Of a stretch of DNA of 64,000 nt, positions 25,813-36,629 are shown in pieces (positions within the stretch are counted from its first letter, which is position 1; each line of letters opens with the position of its first letter). Below the pieces are notes generated by a model. It worked only from the letters and a program-made list of their open reading frames with translations, searched no databases and was not told the DNA's origin. The DNA is taken from positions 2,780,001 through 2,844,000 of the forward strand of contig NZ_CP074349.1 of the NCBI RefSeq assembly GCF_018343775.1. Reading direction: 5' to 3'. The translations under genes and the position numbers were made by a program. Source of the stretch: Pseudomonas cichorii (GTDB taxonomy: Bacteria > Pseudomonadota > Gammaproteobacteria > Pseudomonadales > Pseudomonadaceae).

Positions 25813-28800
25813 ACATGTCGCGCCTGTTCATCCTGCGTCCGGTCGCCACCACGCTGAGCATGTTGGCGATTGTGCTGGCCGGTTTGATCGCCTACACCCT
25901 ATTGCCGGTTTCGGCCCTGCCACAGGTGGATTACCCGACCATCCGGGTCATGACCCTGTATCCGGGCGCCAGCCCGCAGGTCATGACCAGCGCCGTGACG
26001 GCGCCGCTGGAGCGACAGTTCGGGCAGATGCCGGGGCTGGACCAGATGGCGTCCACCAGTTCGGGCGGCGCGTCGGTCATCACCTTGCGTTTCAATCTTG
26101 AAATCAACATGGACGTGGCCGAGCAGGAAGTGCAGGCGGCCATCAATGCCGCGACCAACCTGTTGCCCAATGATCTGCCTGCGCCACCGGTCTACAACAA
26201 GGTCAACCCGGCGGATACGCCGGTCCTGACCCTGGCAATCACTTCCAGGACCATGCTGCTGCCCAAGCTCAACGATCTGGTGGATACGCGCATGGCGCAG
26301 AAAATCTCCCAGATCAGCGGCGTCGGCATGGTCAGCATCGCGGGCGGGCAGCGTCAGGCGGTGCGGATCAAGGTCAACCCCGAAGCCCTGGCTGCCAACG
26401 GCCTGAATCTGGCGGACGTGCGCACGCTGATCAGTGCCTCCAACGTCAACCAGCCAAAGGGTAACTTCGACGGTCCGACCCGGGTGTCGATGCTCGATGC
26501 CAACGACCAGCTCAAGTCCCCCGAGGAATACGCCAACCTGATCCTGGCCTACAGCAATGGTGCACCGCTGCGTCTCAAGGATGTGGCAGAGATCGTCGAT
26601 GGTGCGGAAAACGAGCGACTGGCCGCCTGGGCCAACCGCAATCAGGCGGTGCTGCTCAATATCCAGCGTCAGCCCGGTGCCAACGTCATCGAGGTGGTAG
26701 ACCGGATCAAGGCCTTGCTGCCCAGCATCACGGACAACCTGCCGGCCGGACTGGATGTGGTTGTGCTGACCGACCGTACCCAGACCATCCGCGCCTCGGT
26801 GACCGACGTTCAGCATGAGTTGCTGATCGCCATCGTGCTCGTGGTACTGGTGACTTTCCTGTTTCTGCGCCGGGTCAGTGCAACCATCATTCCGTCGATT
26901 GCCGTGCCGTTGTCCCTGATCGGCACGTTTGGCGTGATGTATCTGGCCGGTTTCTCCATCAACAACCTCACGCTGATGGCCCTGACCATCGCCACCGGTT
27001 TTGTGGTGGACGATGCCATCGTGATGCTGGAGAACATTTCCCGGCATATCGAAGAGGGTGAAACACCTTTTCAGGCAGCCTTGAAGGGCGCGAAGCAGAT
27101 CGGCTTCACGCTGATTTCCCTTACCCTGTCGCTGATTGCCGTATTGATCCCGCTGCTGTTCATGGCCGATGTGGTCGGGCGTCTGTTCCGGGAGTTCGCT
27201 ATTACCCTGGCAGTGGCGATCCTGATTTCTCTTGTTGTTTCCCTGACCCTGACCCCGATGATGTGCGCCCGCTTGCTCAAGCGTGAGCCAAAGGAAGAAG
27301 AGCAGGGGCGTTTCTACCGCGCCAGCGGTGCCTGGATCGACTGGCTGATCCGCATCTATTCCGACAAGCTGCGCTGGGTGCTCAAGCACCAGCCTCTGAC
27401 CCTGCTGGTTGCCATCGGTACGATGGGTTTGACCGTCGTGCTGTACATGGCCGTTCCCAAGGGCTTCTTTCCGGTGCAGGACACCGGCGTGATCCAGGGT
27501 ATTTCCGAAGCGCCGCAGTCGGTGTCGTTCAAATCCATGAGCGAGCGTCAGCAATCGCTGGCGGACATTATTCTCAAGGATCCTGCCGTTGCGAGCCTGT
27601 CTTCCTATATAGGTGTCGATGGTGACAACGCGACGCTCAACAGCGGCCGCCTGCTGATCAACCTCAAGCCCCACGGCGAGCGCGACCTGACTGCCATGCA
27701 GGTCATCCAGCGTCTGCAACCTCAACTGGACGGCTTGTCGGGCATTCGCCTGTTCATGCAGCCGGTGCAGGACCTGACCATCGAAGACCGGGTCAGCCGG
27801 ACCCAGTACCAGTTCAGCATGTCGTCACCTGATGCCGAACTGCTCAGTCTGTGGAGCGGCAAGCTGGTGGACGCCCTGAGCAAGCGCCCGGAACTGACCG
27901 ATGTCGCCAGTGACCTGCAGGACAAGGGCTTGCAGGTTTACCTGATGATCGACCGCGATGCTGCAAGCCGCGTGGGCGTTACCGTGGCCAATATCACCGA
28001 TGCGCTGTACGACGCTTTCGGTCAGCGGCAGATTTCCACCATCTACACCCAGGCCAGTCAGTATCGAGTGGTGCTGCAGGCGGCTTCCGGCAACGAGCTG
28101 GGCCCCAGGGCGCTGGAGCAGATTCACGTCAAGACCACCGATGGCGGTCAGGTCAAGCTGTCGAGTCTGGCCAGGGTCGAGCAGCGTCAGGCACAACTGG
28201 CGATTGCCCATATGGGGCAGTTCCCGGCGGTCATGATGTCGTTCAACCTCGCGCCTGATGTGGCGCTGGGCCAGGCGGTGCAGGTGATCGAGCAGGTACA
28301 GAAAGACATCGGCATGCCGATTGGCGTGCAGACCCAGTTCCAGGGCGCTGCCGCAGCGTTTCAGGCCTCGTTGTCCAGCACGCTGCTGCTGATCCTGGCG
28401 GCGGTGGTGACCATGTACATCGTGCTGGGTGTGCTCTACGAGAGTTATATCCACCCGATCACCATTCTCTCGACCCTGCCATCGGCAGCGGTGGGCGCAT
28501 TGCTGGCTCTGATGATCAGCGGCAACGATCTGGGGATGATCGCCATCATCGGCATCATTCTGCTGATTGGTATCGTCAAGAAGAATGCCATCATGATGAT
28601 CGACTTCGCCCTGGACGCCGAACGTAATCGCGGCATCGACCCCGAAACGGCTATCTATGAAGCGGCGTTGCTGCGTTTCCGGCCGATCCTGATGACGACC
28701 CTGGCGGCGCTGTTCGGCGCGATACCGCTGATGCTGGCCACCGGCTCCGGCGCAGAGCTGCGTCAGCCGCTGGGGCTGGTGATGGTCGGCGGCCTGTTGC

Positions 28801-28907
28801 TCAGCCAGATCCTCACGCTGTTCACGACCCCGGTGATCTATCTGTACTTCGATCGCCTTGGCCGTCGCTGGGCGCGCAAGCCTGACTCAAGACAGGTCGA
28901 AGCATGA
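25809..28907 (+). CDS. muxB: RND efflux transporter subunit MuxB (MdtB-like)
   Basis: A 1032-aa RND proton antiporter with 12 TM segments, two large periplasmic loops and the N-terminus [20 protein letters not shown]. The TM4 proton-relay aspartates are in [20 protein letters not shown], followed by [20 protein letters not shown]. The second half repeats the fold ([20 protein letters not shown]). MuxB and MuxC are paralogues that assemble as a mixed trimer. Start overlaps the muxA stop and its stop overlaps the muxC start, four bases each, giving tight coupling. Confidence 0.96.
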   Translation: MNMSRLFILRPVATTLSMLAIVLAGLIAYTLLPVSALPQVDYPTIRVMTLYPGASPQVMTSAVTAPLERQFGQMPGLDQMASTSSGGASVITLRFNLEINMDVAEQEVQAAINAATNLLPNDLPAPPVYNKVNPADTPVLTLAITSRTMLLPKLNDLVDTRMAQKISQISGVGMVSIAGGQRQAVRIKVNPEALAANGLNLADVRTLISASNVNQPKGNFDGPTRVSMLDANDQLKSPEEYANLILAYSNGAPLRLKDVAEIVDGAENERLAAWANRNQAVLLNIQRQPGANVIEVVDRIKALLPSITDNLPAGLDVVVLTDRTQTIRASVTDVQHELLIAIVLVVLVTFLFLRRVSATIIPSIAVPLSLIGTFGVMYLAGFSINNLTLMALTIATGFVVDDAIVMLENISRHIEEGETPFQAALKGAKQIGFTLISLTLSLIAVLIPLLFMADVVGRLFREFAITLAVAILISLVVSLTLTPMMCARLLKREPKEEEQGRFYRASGAWIDWLIRIYSDKLRWVLKHQPLTLLVAIGTMGLTVVLYMAVPKGFFPVQDTGVIQGISEAPQSVSFKSMSERQQSLADIILKDPAVASLSSYIGVDGDNATLNSGRLLINLKPHGERDLTAMQVIQRLQPQLDGLSGIRLFMQPVQDLTIEDRVSRTQYQFSMSSPDAELLSLWSGKLVDALSKRPELTDVASDLQDKGLQVYLMIDRDAASRVGVTVANITDALYDAFGQRQISTIYTQASQYRVVLQAASGNELGPRALEQIHVKTTDGGQVKLSSLARVEQRQAQLAIAHMGQFPAVMMSFNLAPDVALGQAVQVIEQVQKDIGMPIGVQTQFQGAAAAFQASLSSTLLLILAAVVTMYIVLGVLYESYIHPITILSTLPSAAVGALLALMISGNDLGMIAIIGIILLIGIVKKNAIMMIDFALDAERNRGIDPETAIYEAALLRFRPILMTTLAALFGAIPLMLATGSGAELRQPLGLVMVGGLLLSQILTLFTTPVIYLYFDRLGRRWARKPDSRQVEA

Positions 28908-31900
28908 ACCTGTCCGCACCCTTTATCAGCAGGCCGGTCGCCACCGTTCTGCTGAGTCTGGCAATCATGCTGCTGGGCGCGGTCAGTTTCAGGCTGTTGC
29001 CCGTGGCGCCGTTGCCGAACATGGATTTCCCGGTGATTGTGGTATCGGCCAGCCTGCCGGGCGCGAGCCCCGAGATCATGGCCTCCAGTGTGGCCACGCC
29101 GCTGGAGCGCTCGCTGGGATCCATCGCCGGCATCAATACCATGAGCAGCAGCTCGAGCCAGGGGACGACCCGGGTGATCCTGCAGTTCGACCTGGACCGG
29201 GATATCAACGGTGCGGCGCGGGAAGTGCAGGCGGCAATCAACGCCTCGCGCAATCTGTTGCCCAGTGGCATGCGCAGCATGCCGACCTACAAGAAGGTCA
29301 ACCCTTCCCAGGCACCGATCATGGTACTGACCCTGACTTCCGATGTGCTGGAAAAAGGGCAGCTCTACGATCTGGCCTCGACCATCCTGTCCCAGAGCCT
29401 CTCTCAGGTGACTGGTGTCGGCGAGGTGCAGATTGGCGGCAGTTCGCTACCGGCCGTGCGTATCGAGCTGGAACCGAACATGCTGGACCAGTACGGTGTT
29501 TCCCTCGACGAAGTGCGCACCACCATCACCGGTTCCAACGTGCGTCGTCCCAAGGGGTTTGTGGAAGACAGCCAGCATAACTGGCAGGTCCAGGCCAACG
29601 ACCAGCTGGAAAAGGCCAAGGATTACGCGCCACTGATCATTCGCTATCAGGATGGCGCGGCACTGCGTCTCAAGGATGTGGCCAAGGTCAGCGACGCCGT
29701 GGAAAACCGCTACAACAGTGGTTTCTTCAATGACCAGTCGGCCGTGCTGCTGGTTATCAACCGTCAGGCCGGTGCCAACATCATCGAGACGGTGGCGCAG
29801 ATCAAGGAGCAGTTGCCTGCCTTGCAGGCGGTCTTGCCTGCCAGTGTGAAGCTGAATATCGCCATGGACCGTTCGCCGGTCATCAAGGCCACGCTGCATG
29901 AAGCCGAGATGACCCTGTTGATTGCCGTGGTTCTGGTGATTCTGGTGGTGTTCCTGTTTCTGGGCAGTCTGCGGGCTTCGCTGATCCCGACACTGGCGGT
30001 GCCGGTTTCCCTGGTGGGTACTTTCGCCATCATGTATCTGTGCGGTTTCTCCCTGAACAACCTGTCGCTGATGGCCCTGATTCTGGCCACCGGGCTGGTG
30101 GTGGACGACGCAATCGTGGTGCTGGAGAACATTTCCCGGCATATCGATGAGGGTGTCCCGCCGATGAAGGCGGCTTACCTGGGGTCCAAGGAAGTCGGTT
30201 TCACGTTGTTGTCCATGAACGTTTCGCTGGTGGCCGTGTTCATCTCGATCCTGTTCATGGGCGGTCTGGTGGAAAGCCTGTTCCGGGAGTTTTCCATCAC
30301 GCTGTCGGTGGCGATCATCGTTTCACTGCTGGTTTCCCTGACGTTGACGCCGATGCTCTGCGCGCGCTGGCTCAAGCCTCAGGAGCAGGAAAAGAGTGCT
30401 TTTCAACGCTGGAGCCAGCGCGTCAACGATCGCATGGTGGTCGGCTATGACCGTTCCCTTGGCTGGGTGCTGCGTCACCCGCGTCTGACGCTGCTCAGCC
30501 TGCTGATTACCATCGTGGTGAACGTCGCGCTGTATGTGGTGGTGCCCAAGACCTTCCTGCCGCAGCAGGATACGGGGCAACTGATGGGGTTCATTCGTGG
30601 CGATGACGGTCTTTCGTTCACCGTGATGCAGCCCAAGATGGAAATCTTCCGCCGTGCCGTGCTGACCGATCCGGCGGTGCAGAGTGTTGCGGGGTTCATC
30701 GGCGGCAGTGGCGGGACCAACAATGCCTTCATGATCGTACGCCTGAAGCCGATTTCCGAACGCAAGGTATCCGCGACCCAGGTGGTCGAGCGTTTGCGCA
30801 AGACCCTGCCTCATGTGCCGGGCGGGCGATTGTTCCTGGCCCCGGATCAGGACCTGCAACTGGGCGGTGGTCGTGAACAGGCCAGCTCCCAGTATCAGTA
30901 CATTCTGCAAAGCGGTGACCTGCAAAGCTTGCGCGAGTGGTATCCGAAAGTCGTGGCAGCCCTCAAGGCGTTGCCTGAGCTGACCGCCATCGACGCCCGT
31001 GAAGGGCGCGGTGCCCAGCAGGTCACTCTGGTGGTCAATCGGGATGCAGCCAAGCGCCTGGGTATCGACATGAACATGGTGACCACCGTGCTCAACAACG
31101 CCTATAGCCAGCGTCAGGTTTCCACCATCTATGACACCCTGAACCAGTATCAGGTGGTGATGGAGGTCAACCCCCGATACGCGCAGGACCCGGTCACGCT
31201 ACAGCAGGTGCAGGTGATTACCGCAGACGGGCAGCGCGTGCCATTGTCGAGCATTGCCCATTATGAGCGCAGTCTTGCCAATGACCGGGTGTCCCATGAA
31301 GGCCAGTTCGCTTCGGAAAGCATTTCCTTCGATCTGGCCGAAGGCGTCAGCCTCGACACGGCGACGGTGGCCATAGAGCGTGCGATTGCCAAGGTCGGTT
31401 TGCCTTCGGAAGTCATCTCCAAGATGGCCGGTGCTGCCGACGCCTTTGCAGCCACTCAGAAAGGCCAGCCATTGATGATTCTCGGGGCCTTGCTGGCGGT
31501 TTATCTGGTGCTGGGGATTCTTTACGAAAGCTACATTCATCCATTGACGATCCTCTCGACCCTGCCGTCGGCCGGTGTCGGAGCCTTGCTGAGCATCTAT
31601 GTGCTGGGCGGCGAATTCAGTCTGATTTCCCTGTTGGGGCTGTTTCTGCTCATTGGGGTCGTGAAGAAAAATGCCATCATGATGATCGACCTGGCCCTGC
31701 ATCTGGAGCGTGAATCGGGAATGACGCCACAGGAGTCGATCCGCAGTGCCTGCCTGCAACGTCTGAGGCCGATCCTCATGACCACGATTGCTGCCATTCT
31801 GGGGGCCTTGCCGCTCCTGCTGAGTAACGCCGAAGGTGCGGAAATGCGCCGTCCGCTGGGCCTGACCATTATCGGCGGACTGGTCTTCAGCCAGATTCTG

Positions 31901-32008
31901 ACCCTTTACACCACCCCCGTGGTTTACCTCTATCTCGACCGGCTGCGCCACCGATTCAATCGCTGGCGTGGCGTGCGCACCGATGCTGCTCTGGAAACCC
32001 CGCTATGA
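28904..32008 (+). CDS. muxC: RND efflux transporter subunit MuxC (MdtC-like)
   Basis: A 1034-aa RND transporter paralogous to MuxB (shared [60 protein letters not shown]). It has the same 12-TM, two-loop layout and intact TM4 aspartates. In MdtBC-type pumps the two subunits have different duties in drug binding and proton transfer, but the sequence read here does not show which. Position third in muxABC-opmB supports MuxC. Confidence 0.96.
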   Translation: MNLSAPFISRPVATVLLSLAIMLLGAVSFRLLPVAPLPNMDFPVIVVSASLPGASPEIMASSVATPLERSLGSIAGINTMSSSSSQGTTRVILQFDLDRDINGAAREVQAAINASRNLLPSGMRSMPTYKKVNPSQAPIMVLTLTSDVLEKGQLYDLASTILSQSLSQVTGVGEVQIGGSSLPAVRIELEPNMLDQYGVSLDEVRTTITGSNVRRPKGFVEDSQHNWQVQANDQLEKAKDYAPLIIRYQDGAALRLKDVAKVSDAVENRYNSGFFNDQSAVLLVINRQAGANIIETVAQIKEQLPALQAVLPASVKLNIAMDRSPVIKATLHEAEMTLLIAVVLVILVVFLFLGSLRASLIPTLAVPVSLVGTFAIMYLCGFSLNNLSLMALILATGLVVDDAIVVLENISRHIDEGVPPMKAAYLGSKEVGFTLLSMNVSLVAVFISILFMGGLVESLFREFSITLSVAIIVSLLVSLTLTPMLCARWLKPQEQEKSAFQRWSQRVNDRMVVGYDRSLGWVLRHPRLTLLSLLITIVVNVALYVVVPKTFLPQQDTGQLMGFIRGDDGLSFTVMQPKMEIFRRAVLTDPAVQSVAGFIGGSGGTNNAFMIVRLKPISERKVSATQVVERLRKTLPHVPGGRLFLAPDQDLQLGGGREQASSQYQYILQSGDLQSLREWYPKVVAALKALPELTAIDAREGRGAQQVTLVVNRDAAKRLGIDMNMVTTVLNNAYSQRQVSTIYDTLNQYQVVMEVNPRYAQDPVTLQQVQVITADGQRVPLSSIAHYERSLANDRVSHEGQFASESISFDLAEGVSLDTATVAIERAIAKVGLPSEVISKMAGAADAFAATQKGQPLMILGALLAVYLVLGILYESYIHPLTILSTLPSAGVGALLSIYVLGGEFSLISLLGLFLLIGVVKKNAIMMIDLALHLERESGMTPQESIRSACLQRLRPILMTTIAAILGALPLLLSNAEGAEMRRPLGLTIIGGLVFSQILTLYTTPVVYLYLDRLRHRFNRWRGVRTDAALETPL

Positions 32009-33465
32009 CTGACCATCCGGCAATCAAATCCAACCCGCAGTGGCTTGTCCGGCCACTGGCAACGGGGCTTTGCGTCCTGCTGCTGAGCGCCTGTGCCGTA
32101 GGGCCTGACTACCACAAGCCGTCAGTGACCACGCCTGTGCAGTTCAAGGCGGCCGAGGGCTGGCGTCAGGCGACACCGAGCGATGCCATGGCCCGTGGCG
32201 CATGGTGGGAGGTGTATGGCGACAGCGAGCTCAATGCGCTGGTGGAGCGGCTCAACAGTTCCAACCAGACGGTCGCACAATATGAAGCCCAGTACCGGCA
32301 GGCCAGGGCATTGGTGCGCAGTTCCCGCGGTGCGCTGTTTCCCACGCTGGACCTGACGGCCGGCAAGACCCGCTCGAGCCAGGGTTCCTCCAGCACCAGT
32401 ACGTCGGGTTCCAGCGGTATCAACGATTCCTACAATGCTCAACTGGGCGTGAGCTGGGAAGCCGATATCTGGGGCAAGTTGCGCCGTGGGCTGGAAGCCG
32501 ACACCGCCAGCGCCCAGGCCAGCCTTGCAGATCTGGCTGCCATGCAGTTGAGCCTGCAATCGGAACTGGTGCAGAACTACCTGCAATTGCGGGTGCTGGA
32601 CGAGCAGAAGCGTTTGCTGGAGTCCACTGTCCAGGCTTACGAACGTTCCCTGACCATGACCCGCAATCAGTATCAGGCCGGTATTTCCGGGCGCGAAGCC
32701 GTGGCCCAGGCCCAGACCCAGCTCAAGACCACCCAGGCCGACCTGATTGATCTGACGTGGCAGCGCGCCCAGTTCGAGAATGCCATCGCGGTCTTGATGG
32801 GCATGGCGCCAGCCGAGTTCAATCTGCCAGCGACGACCACGATCCCGGAGTTGCCGCAGATTCCGGTGGGCATTCCTTCGCAATTGCTGGAGCGTCGCCC
32901 TGATATCGCGGCTGCCGAACGCTCCATCATGGCCGCCAACGCTAACATCGGTGTCGCCAAGGCCGCTTACTACCCGGATTTCACCCTGAGCCTGAGTGGC
33001 GGCTATAACAGCAATTCGTTTTCCAACTGGATCAGCCTGCCGAACCGCTTCTGGTCGGTCGGGCCGCAAATGGCCCTGACGCTGTTCGATGCCGGCAGAC
33101 GCTCTGCGGAAGTCGATCGCATTGAAGCCGTCTATGACCAGACCGTTGCGCAATACCGGCAAACGGTCCTGAACGGCTTCCAGGAGGTGGAAAACTACAT
33201 GGTTCAGCTCAAGGTTTACGAGGAGGAAGCGACCGTTCGGCAGGAAGCGCTGGATGCTGCCCGTGAATCCCTGCGCCTGACCAGCAACCAATACAAAGCC
33301 GGAGTCATCGGCTATCTGGATGTCGTCAATGTGCAGACCACTGCGCTGAGCAACGAGCGCAGCGTCTTGAATGTGCTGCAAAGCCGCCTGATTGCCAGTG
33401 TGCAGTTGATCGCTGCAATGGGGGGTGGCTGGGATGCCCGGAGCGGTCTGCAGATCAAGGAATGA
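32005..33465 (+). CDS. opmB: Outer-membrane efflux channel OpmB
   Basis: A 486-aa TolC/OprM-family lipoprotein of the NodT group. The lipobox LLSAC places the acylated cysteine at C30. Two repeats of the outer-membrane factor fold follow, with SWEADIWGKLRRGLEADTAS, QLLERRPDIAAAERSIMAAN and LDVVNVQTTALSNERSVLN, all typical. It completes the tripartite pump; dedicated channel genes are usual for muxABC. Start overlaps the muxC stop. A gap of 178 bp separates it from the MHYT protein. Confidence 0.96.
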   Translation: MTDHPAIKSNPQWLVRPLATGLCVLLLSACAVGPDYHKPSVTTPVQFKAAEGWRQATPSDAMARGAWWEVYGDSELNALVERLNSSNQTVAQYEAQYRQARALVRSSRGALFPTLDLTAGKTRSSQGSSSTSTSGSSGINDSYNAQLGVSWEADIWGKLRRGLEADTASAQASLADLAAMQLSLQSELVQNYLQLRVLDEQKRLLESTVQAYERSLTMTRNQYQAGISGREAVAQAQTQLKTTQADLIDLTWQRAQFENAIAVLMGMAPAEFNLPATTTIPELPQIPVGIPSQLLERRPDIAAAERSIMAANANIGVAKAAYYPDFTLSLSGGYNSNSFSNWISLPNRFWSVGPQMALTLFDAGRRSAEVDRIEAVYDQTVAQYRQTVLNGFQEVENYMVQLKVYEEEATVRQEALDAARESLRLTSNQYKAGVIGYLDVVNVQTTALSNERSVLNVLQSRLIASVQLIAAMGGGWDARSGLQIKE

Positions 33466-33643
33466 TCAGTGCATCGAGGAGGGCGGATGACATCAATGTG
33501 CTATCTGTCTGAAATAGTTATTTTGTATGTGGCTAATAGCCATATTTGTGAGCGCCTGACGCGACATTTTCCTGCTTTTGCGTAGAATTGCCCGCACTGT
33601 CTGGCATGGATGCGTTAACCGGATCCATGTCACAGGAGCGCTC

Positions 33644-35827
33644 ATGTTGACTGGTCACTACACGCCCTCACTGGTCTTCATCTCCATATTCGTTGCGATC
33701 CTTGCTTCGTATACCGCTCTCGATCTGGCTGGCCGCATTGCTTCGGCCAAAGGCCGTGCCGTTTACATATGGATGGGCGGCGGAGCTTTTGCCATGGGCA
33801 TCGGCATCTGCTCCATGCACTTTATCGGGATGCTGGCTTTCCAGTTGCCCATCGAGGTGGGTTTCGACATCTCTCTGACCCTGTGGTCACTGCTGATTGC
33901 AATGGTGTCTTCGGGGATTGCCTTGTGGCTGGTCAATCAGCCGCAATTACCCTTGTCGCACCTTGCGCTCGGTGCCTTGTTCATGGGGGGCGGCATCAGT
34001 GCCATGCATTACACCGGCATGGCTGCGATGAGTATGCAGCCCGGCATCGAATACGACCCCTTTCTGTTCATCTTGTCCTTGTTGATTGCCGTGCTGGCTT
34101 CGGCGGCTGCCATCTGGATTGCCTTCCGTTTGCGCAACCGGACTTCCAATGTGTTTCTGGTCCGTGCCGGGGCTGCTGTGGTCATGGGCGTGGCCATCGT
34201 GGGCATGCACTACACCGGCATGGCGGCGGCCAGCTTTCCCGAGGGCAGCTTCTGTGGCGCGCTGGGTAACGGGCTCAAAACCGACGGCCTGGACAAGCTG
34301 GTGCTGGTCACCAGCCTGGCGGTACTGACTATTGTGCTCCTGACCTCGATCCTCGACGCCCGTCTGGAAGCCCGCACCGCTGTGCTGGCCAATTCGCTGC
34401 TCGAAGCCAACCGTGAACTGACTCACCTGGCCCTGCATGACAGCCTGACCAGCCTGCCGAACCGTGTACTGCTGGCGGATCGTATCGAGCAGGCCATGAA
34501 GAAGGCGAACGACAGTGGCGGCTGTTTTGCGTTGATGTTCATGGATCTGGATGGCTTCAAGCCGGTAAACGATGCGTTTGGTCATCATGTCGGCGATCAG
34601 CTGTTGCGTCAGGTCGCGTTGCGCCTGCGTGAAAACCTGCACCGCCATGACACCCTGGCGCGTATCGGTGGCGATGAGTTCGTGTTGCTGATGGAGTTGC
34701 AGGATGTCGAAGATGCATTGGCCGTGGCTTCCCGCCAGGTGAATGTGATTGCCCAACCGTTCGATATTGCCGGACACACTTTGCAGGTTTCGGTCAGCAT
34801 CGGGATCTGCATATACCCGGGCAATGGCCAGACCCTGCATGAACTGCTGATGAACGCCGACGCAGCGATGTATCACGCCAAGGCGGCCGGCAAGAACGGT
34901 TACAGCTTCTTCGAGTCGTCGATGAACGCCAATGCCCGCAACCAGATGCAAGTCCTGCAAGACTTGCGCACAGCCATCCGGCACAAGCATTTCTGCCTGC
35001 ACTACCAGCCCAAGTTCGATGCGGTCACCAATACGCCTGTCGGGGCTGAAGCCTTGCTGCGCTGGAATCACCCGGAGCAGGGCATGCTCGGGCCGGACAC
35101 GTTCATCGAGCTGGCGGAAAAGACCGGCCTGATTATCCCGATTGGCGAATGGGTGCTGGATGAAGCCTGTCGCCAGATGAGCGAATGGTATGCCCAGGGC
35201 TACACCCATTGGCGTATTGCGGTAAACCTGTCGGCCTTGCAGTTCTGTCATGCCGGACTGGTCACGACGGTCGCCAATACCTTGTCCAGGCACCGGCTCG
35301 CGCCCAACTGCCTGACCCTGGAAATTACCGAAACCACGGCCATGAGCAATGCCGAGGTCACCATGCACGTCTTGCAGAAGCTCTCGGCCATGGGCGTCGA
35401 TATTTCCATTGACGATTTCGGCACCGGTTACTCCAGCCTGATGTACCTCAAGCATCTGCCAGCCAATGAAATCAAGATCGACCGTGGTTTCGTCCGTGAC
35501 CTGGATCATGACCTTGATGATGCCGCCATCGTTTCGGCCATCGTCGCCGTAGGCCGGGCTCTGGACTTGCGCATTGTTGCCGAAGGCGTTGAAAACAGTG
35601 TTCAGCAGAGCTTTCTTACCAACCTGGGTTGCAATGCCTTGCAGGGCTATCTGCTGGGGATTCCATTACCTGCGCAACAATTCATGAGTCATATCCAGTC
35701 GATCGAGGAGGACTCATCGACGAGGCTGAATGGAGCGATGGCTGAAATACAGGATGGCGTTCATATCAAAACGCTGGCAGGATCGATTCTGCATGCGAGC
35801 GCCGTGGGTCCGCTAGGCTCTGTGTGA
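33644..35827 (+). CDS. MHYT-GGDEF-EAL membrane c-di-GMP protein (MucR-like)
   Basis: A 727-aa inner-membrane protein. Residues ~5-250 contain seven TM segments with MHYT motifs: CSMHFIGM (a degenerate first copy), SAMHYTGMA and VGMHYTGMA, thought to bind copper and sense a gas such as NO or O2. A GGDEF domain has the intact G342-G343-D344-E345-F346 and an EAL domain has E469-A470-L471 in GAEALLRWNHP, followed by DDFGTGYSSLMYLKHLP. Both catalytic signatures are kept, so synthesis and hydrolysis of c-di-GMP are possible. In P. aeruginosa MucR has this architecture and supports alginate production; orthology is likely but unproven. ATG 33644 has AGGAG upstream; the frame extends further 5' without one. 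Confidence 0.92.
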   Translation: MLTGHYTPSLVFISIFVAILASYTALDLAGRIASAKGRAVYIWMGGGAFAMGIGICSMHFIGMLAFQLPIEVGFDISLTLWSLLIAMVSSGIALWLVNQPQLPLSHLALGALFMGGGISAMHYTGMAAMSMQPGIEYDPFLFILSLLIAVLASAAAIWIAFRLRNRTSNVFLVRAGAAVVMGVAIVGMHYTGMAAASFPEGSFCGALGNGLKTDGLDKLVLVTSLAVLTIVLLTSILDARLEARTAVLANSLLEANRELTHLALHDSLTSLPNRVLLADRIEQAMKKANDSGGCFALMFMDLDGFKPVNDAFGHHVGDQLLRQVALRLRENLHRHDTLARIGGDEFVLLMELQDVEDALAVASRQVNVIAQPFDIAGHTLQVSVSIGICIYPGNGQTLHELLMNADAAMYHAKAAGKNGYSFFESSMNANARNQMQVLQDLRTAIRHKHFCLHYQPKFDAVTNTPVGAEALLRWNHPEQGMLGPDTFIELAEKTGLIIPIGEWVLDEACRQMSEWYAQGYTHWRIAVNLSALQFCHAGLVTTVANTLSRHRLAPNCLTLEITETTAMSNAEVTMHVLQKLSAMGVDISIDDFGTGYSSLMYLKHLPANEIKIDRGFVRDLDHDLDDAAIVSAIVAVGRALDLRIVAEGVENSVQQSFLTNLGCNALQGYLLGIPLPAQQFMSHIQSIEEDSSTRLNGAMAEIQDGVHIKTLAGSILHASAVGPLGSV

Positions 35828-35879
35828 GCAACGGATCCCTGGCGATCCCTGGCCCCTGAAAAACCCACGAGAGACATTC

Positions 35880-36626
35880 ATGGATAAAGTCCTCCTCATT
35901 ACCGGCGGCTCCCGCGGGATCGGTGCTGCCACGGCGCTTCTGGCGGCTTCACACGGTTATCGAATCTGCATCAATTACCTGTCCGACCATGCTTCTGCCG
36001 AGAAAATATGCACCCGAGTCCGGGAATTGGGGGCGCAGGCCATTGCGGTACAGGCCGATGTCAGTAACGAGGACGAAATCATCCGCCTCTATGCGCGTAT
36101 CGATTCAGAGTTGGGACCTGTTACTCATCTGGTCAACAACGCCGGGACCATTGCCCATACCTCGCGGCTGGACGACATGTCCGAGTTCCGCATGCTCAAG
36201 ATCATGATGACCAACGTGGTCGGCCCGATGCTGTGCAGTAAACACGCCTTGTTGCGCATGTCGCCGCGCCATGGCGGCAACGGCGGCAGCATCGTCAACG
36301 TGACCTCGGCTGCTGCCCGACTGGGTGCGCCGGGTGAATATATCGATTACGCCGCTTCCAAGGGGGCGCTGGATACGTTCACCATCGGTTTGTCCAAGGA
36401 GGTCGCAGGCGAGGGGATTCGGGTCAATGCGGTAAGACCGGGCTTTATCTTCACCGACTTTCATGCCCTGAGTGGCGATCCGTTTCGGGTCAGCAAGCTC
36501 GAAGGGGACATCCCCATGTGTCGGGGCGGAAAAGCCGAAGAGGTGGCCGAAACCATCGTCTGGCTGCTGTCGGACCATGCTTCATACGTGACCGGCACTT
36601 TTATTGACGCGGCGGGCGGGCGCTGA
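35880..36626 (+). CDS. Short-chain dehydrogenase/reductase
   Basis: A 248-aa classical SDR. It has the cofactor loop TGGSRGIG (8-15), NNAG (86-89), catalytic S143 in VNVTSAA, and Y157-AAS-K161, with NAVRPG after. The residues after strand 2 (INYLSD) favour NADPH or NAD without deciding. Similar to glucose dehydrogenase/FabG-like oxidoreductases; the substrate cannot be named. It starts 52 nt after the MHYT gene and ends 3 nt from the convergent MocR gene, so either could be read as partner, but no operon is clear. Confidence 0.88.
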   Translation: MDKVLLITGGSRGIGAATALLAASHGYRICINYLSDHASAEKICTRVRELGAQAIAVQADVSNEDEIIRLYARIDSELGPVTHLVNNAGTIAHTSRLDDMSEFRMLKIMMTNVVGPMLCSKHALLRMSPRHGGNGGSIVNVTSAAARLGAPGEYIDYAASKGALDTFTIGLSKEVAGEGIRVNAVRPGFIFTDFHALSGDPFRVSKLEGDIPMCRGGKAEEVAETIVWLLSDHASYVTGTFIDAAGGR

Positions 36627-36629
36627 GGC

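Noticed and set aside
25899..27725. 608-codon minus-strand frame opposite muxB
   Set aside because: Shadow of the RND gene; composition is His/Gln/Gly-rich as expected for antisense frames.
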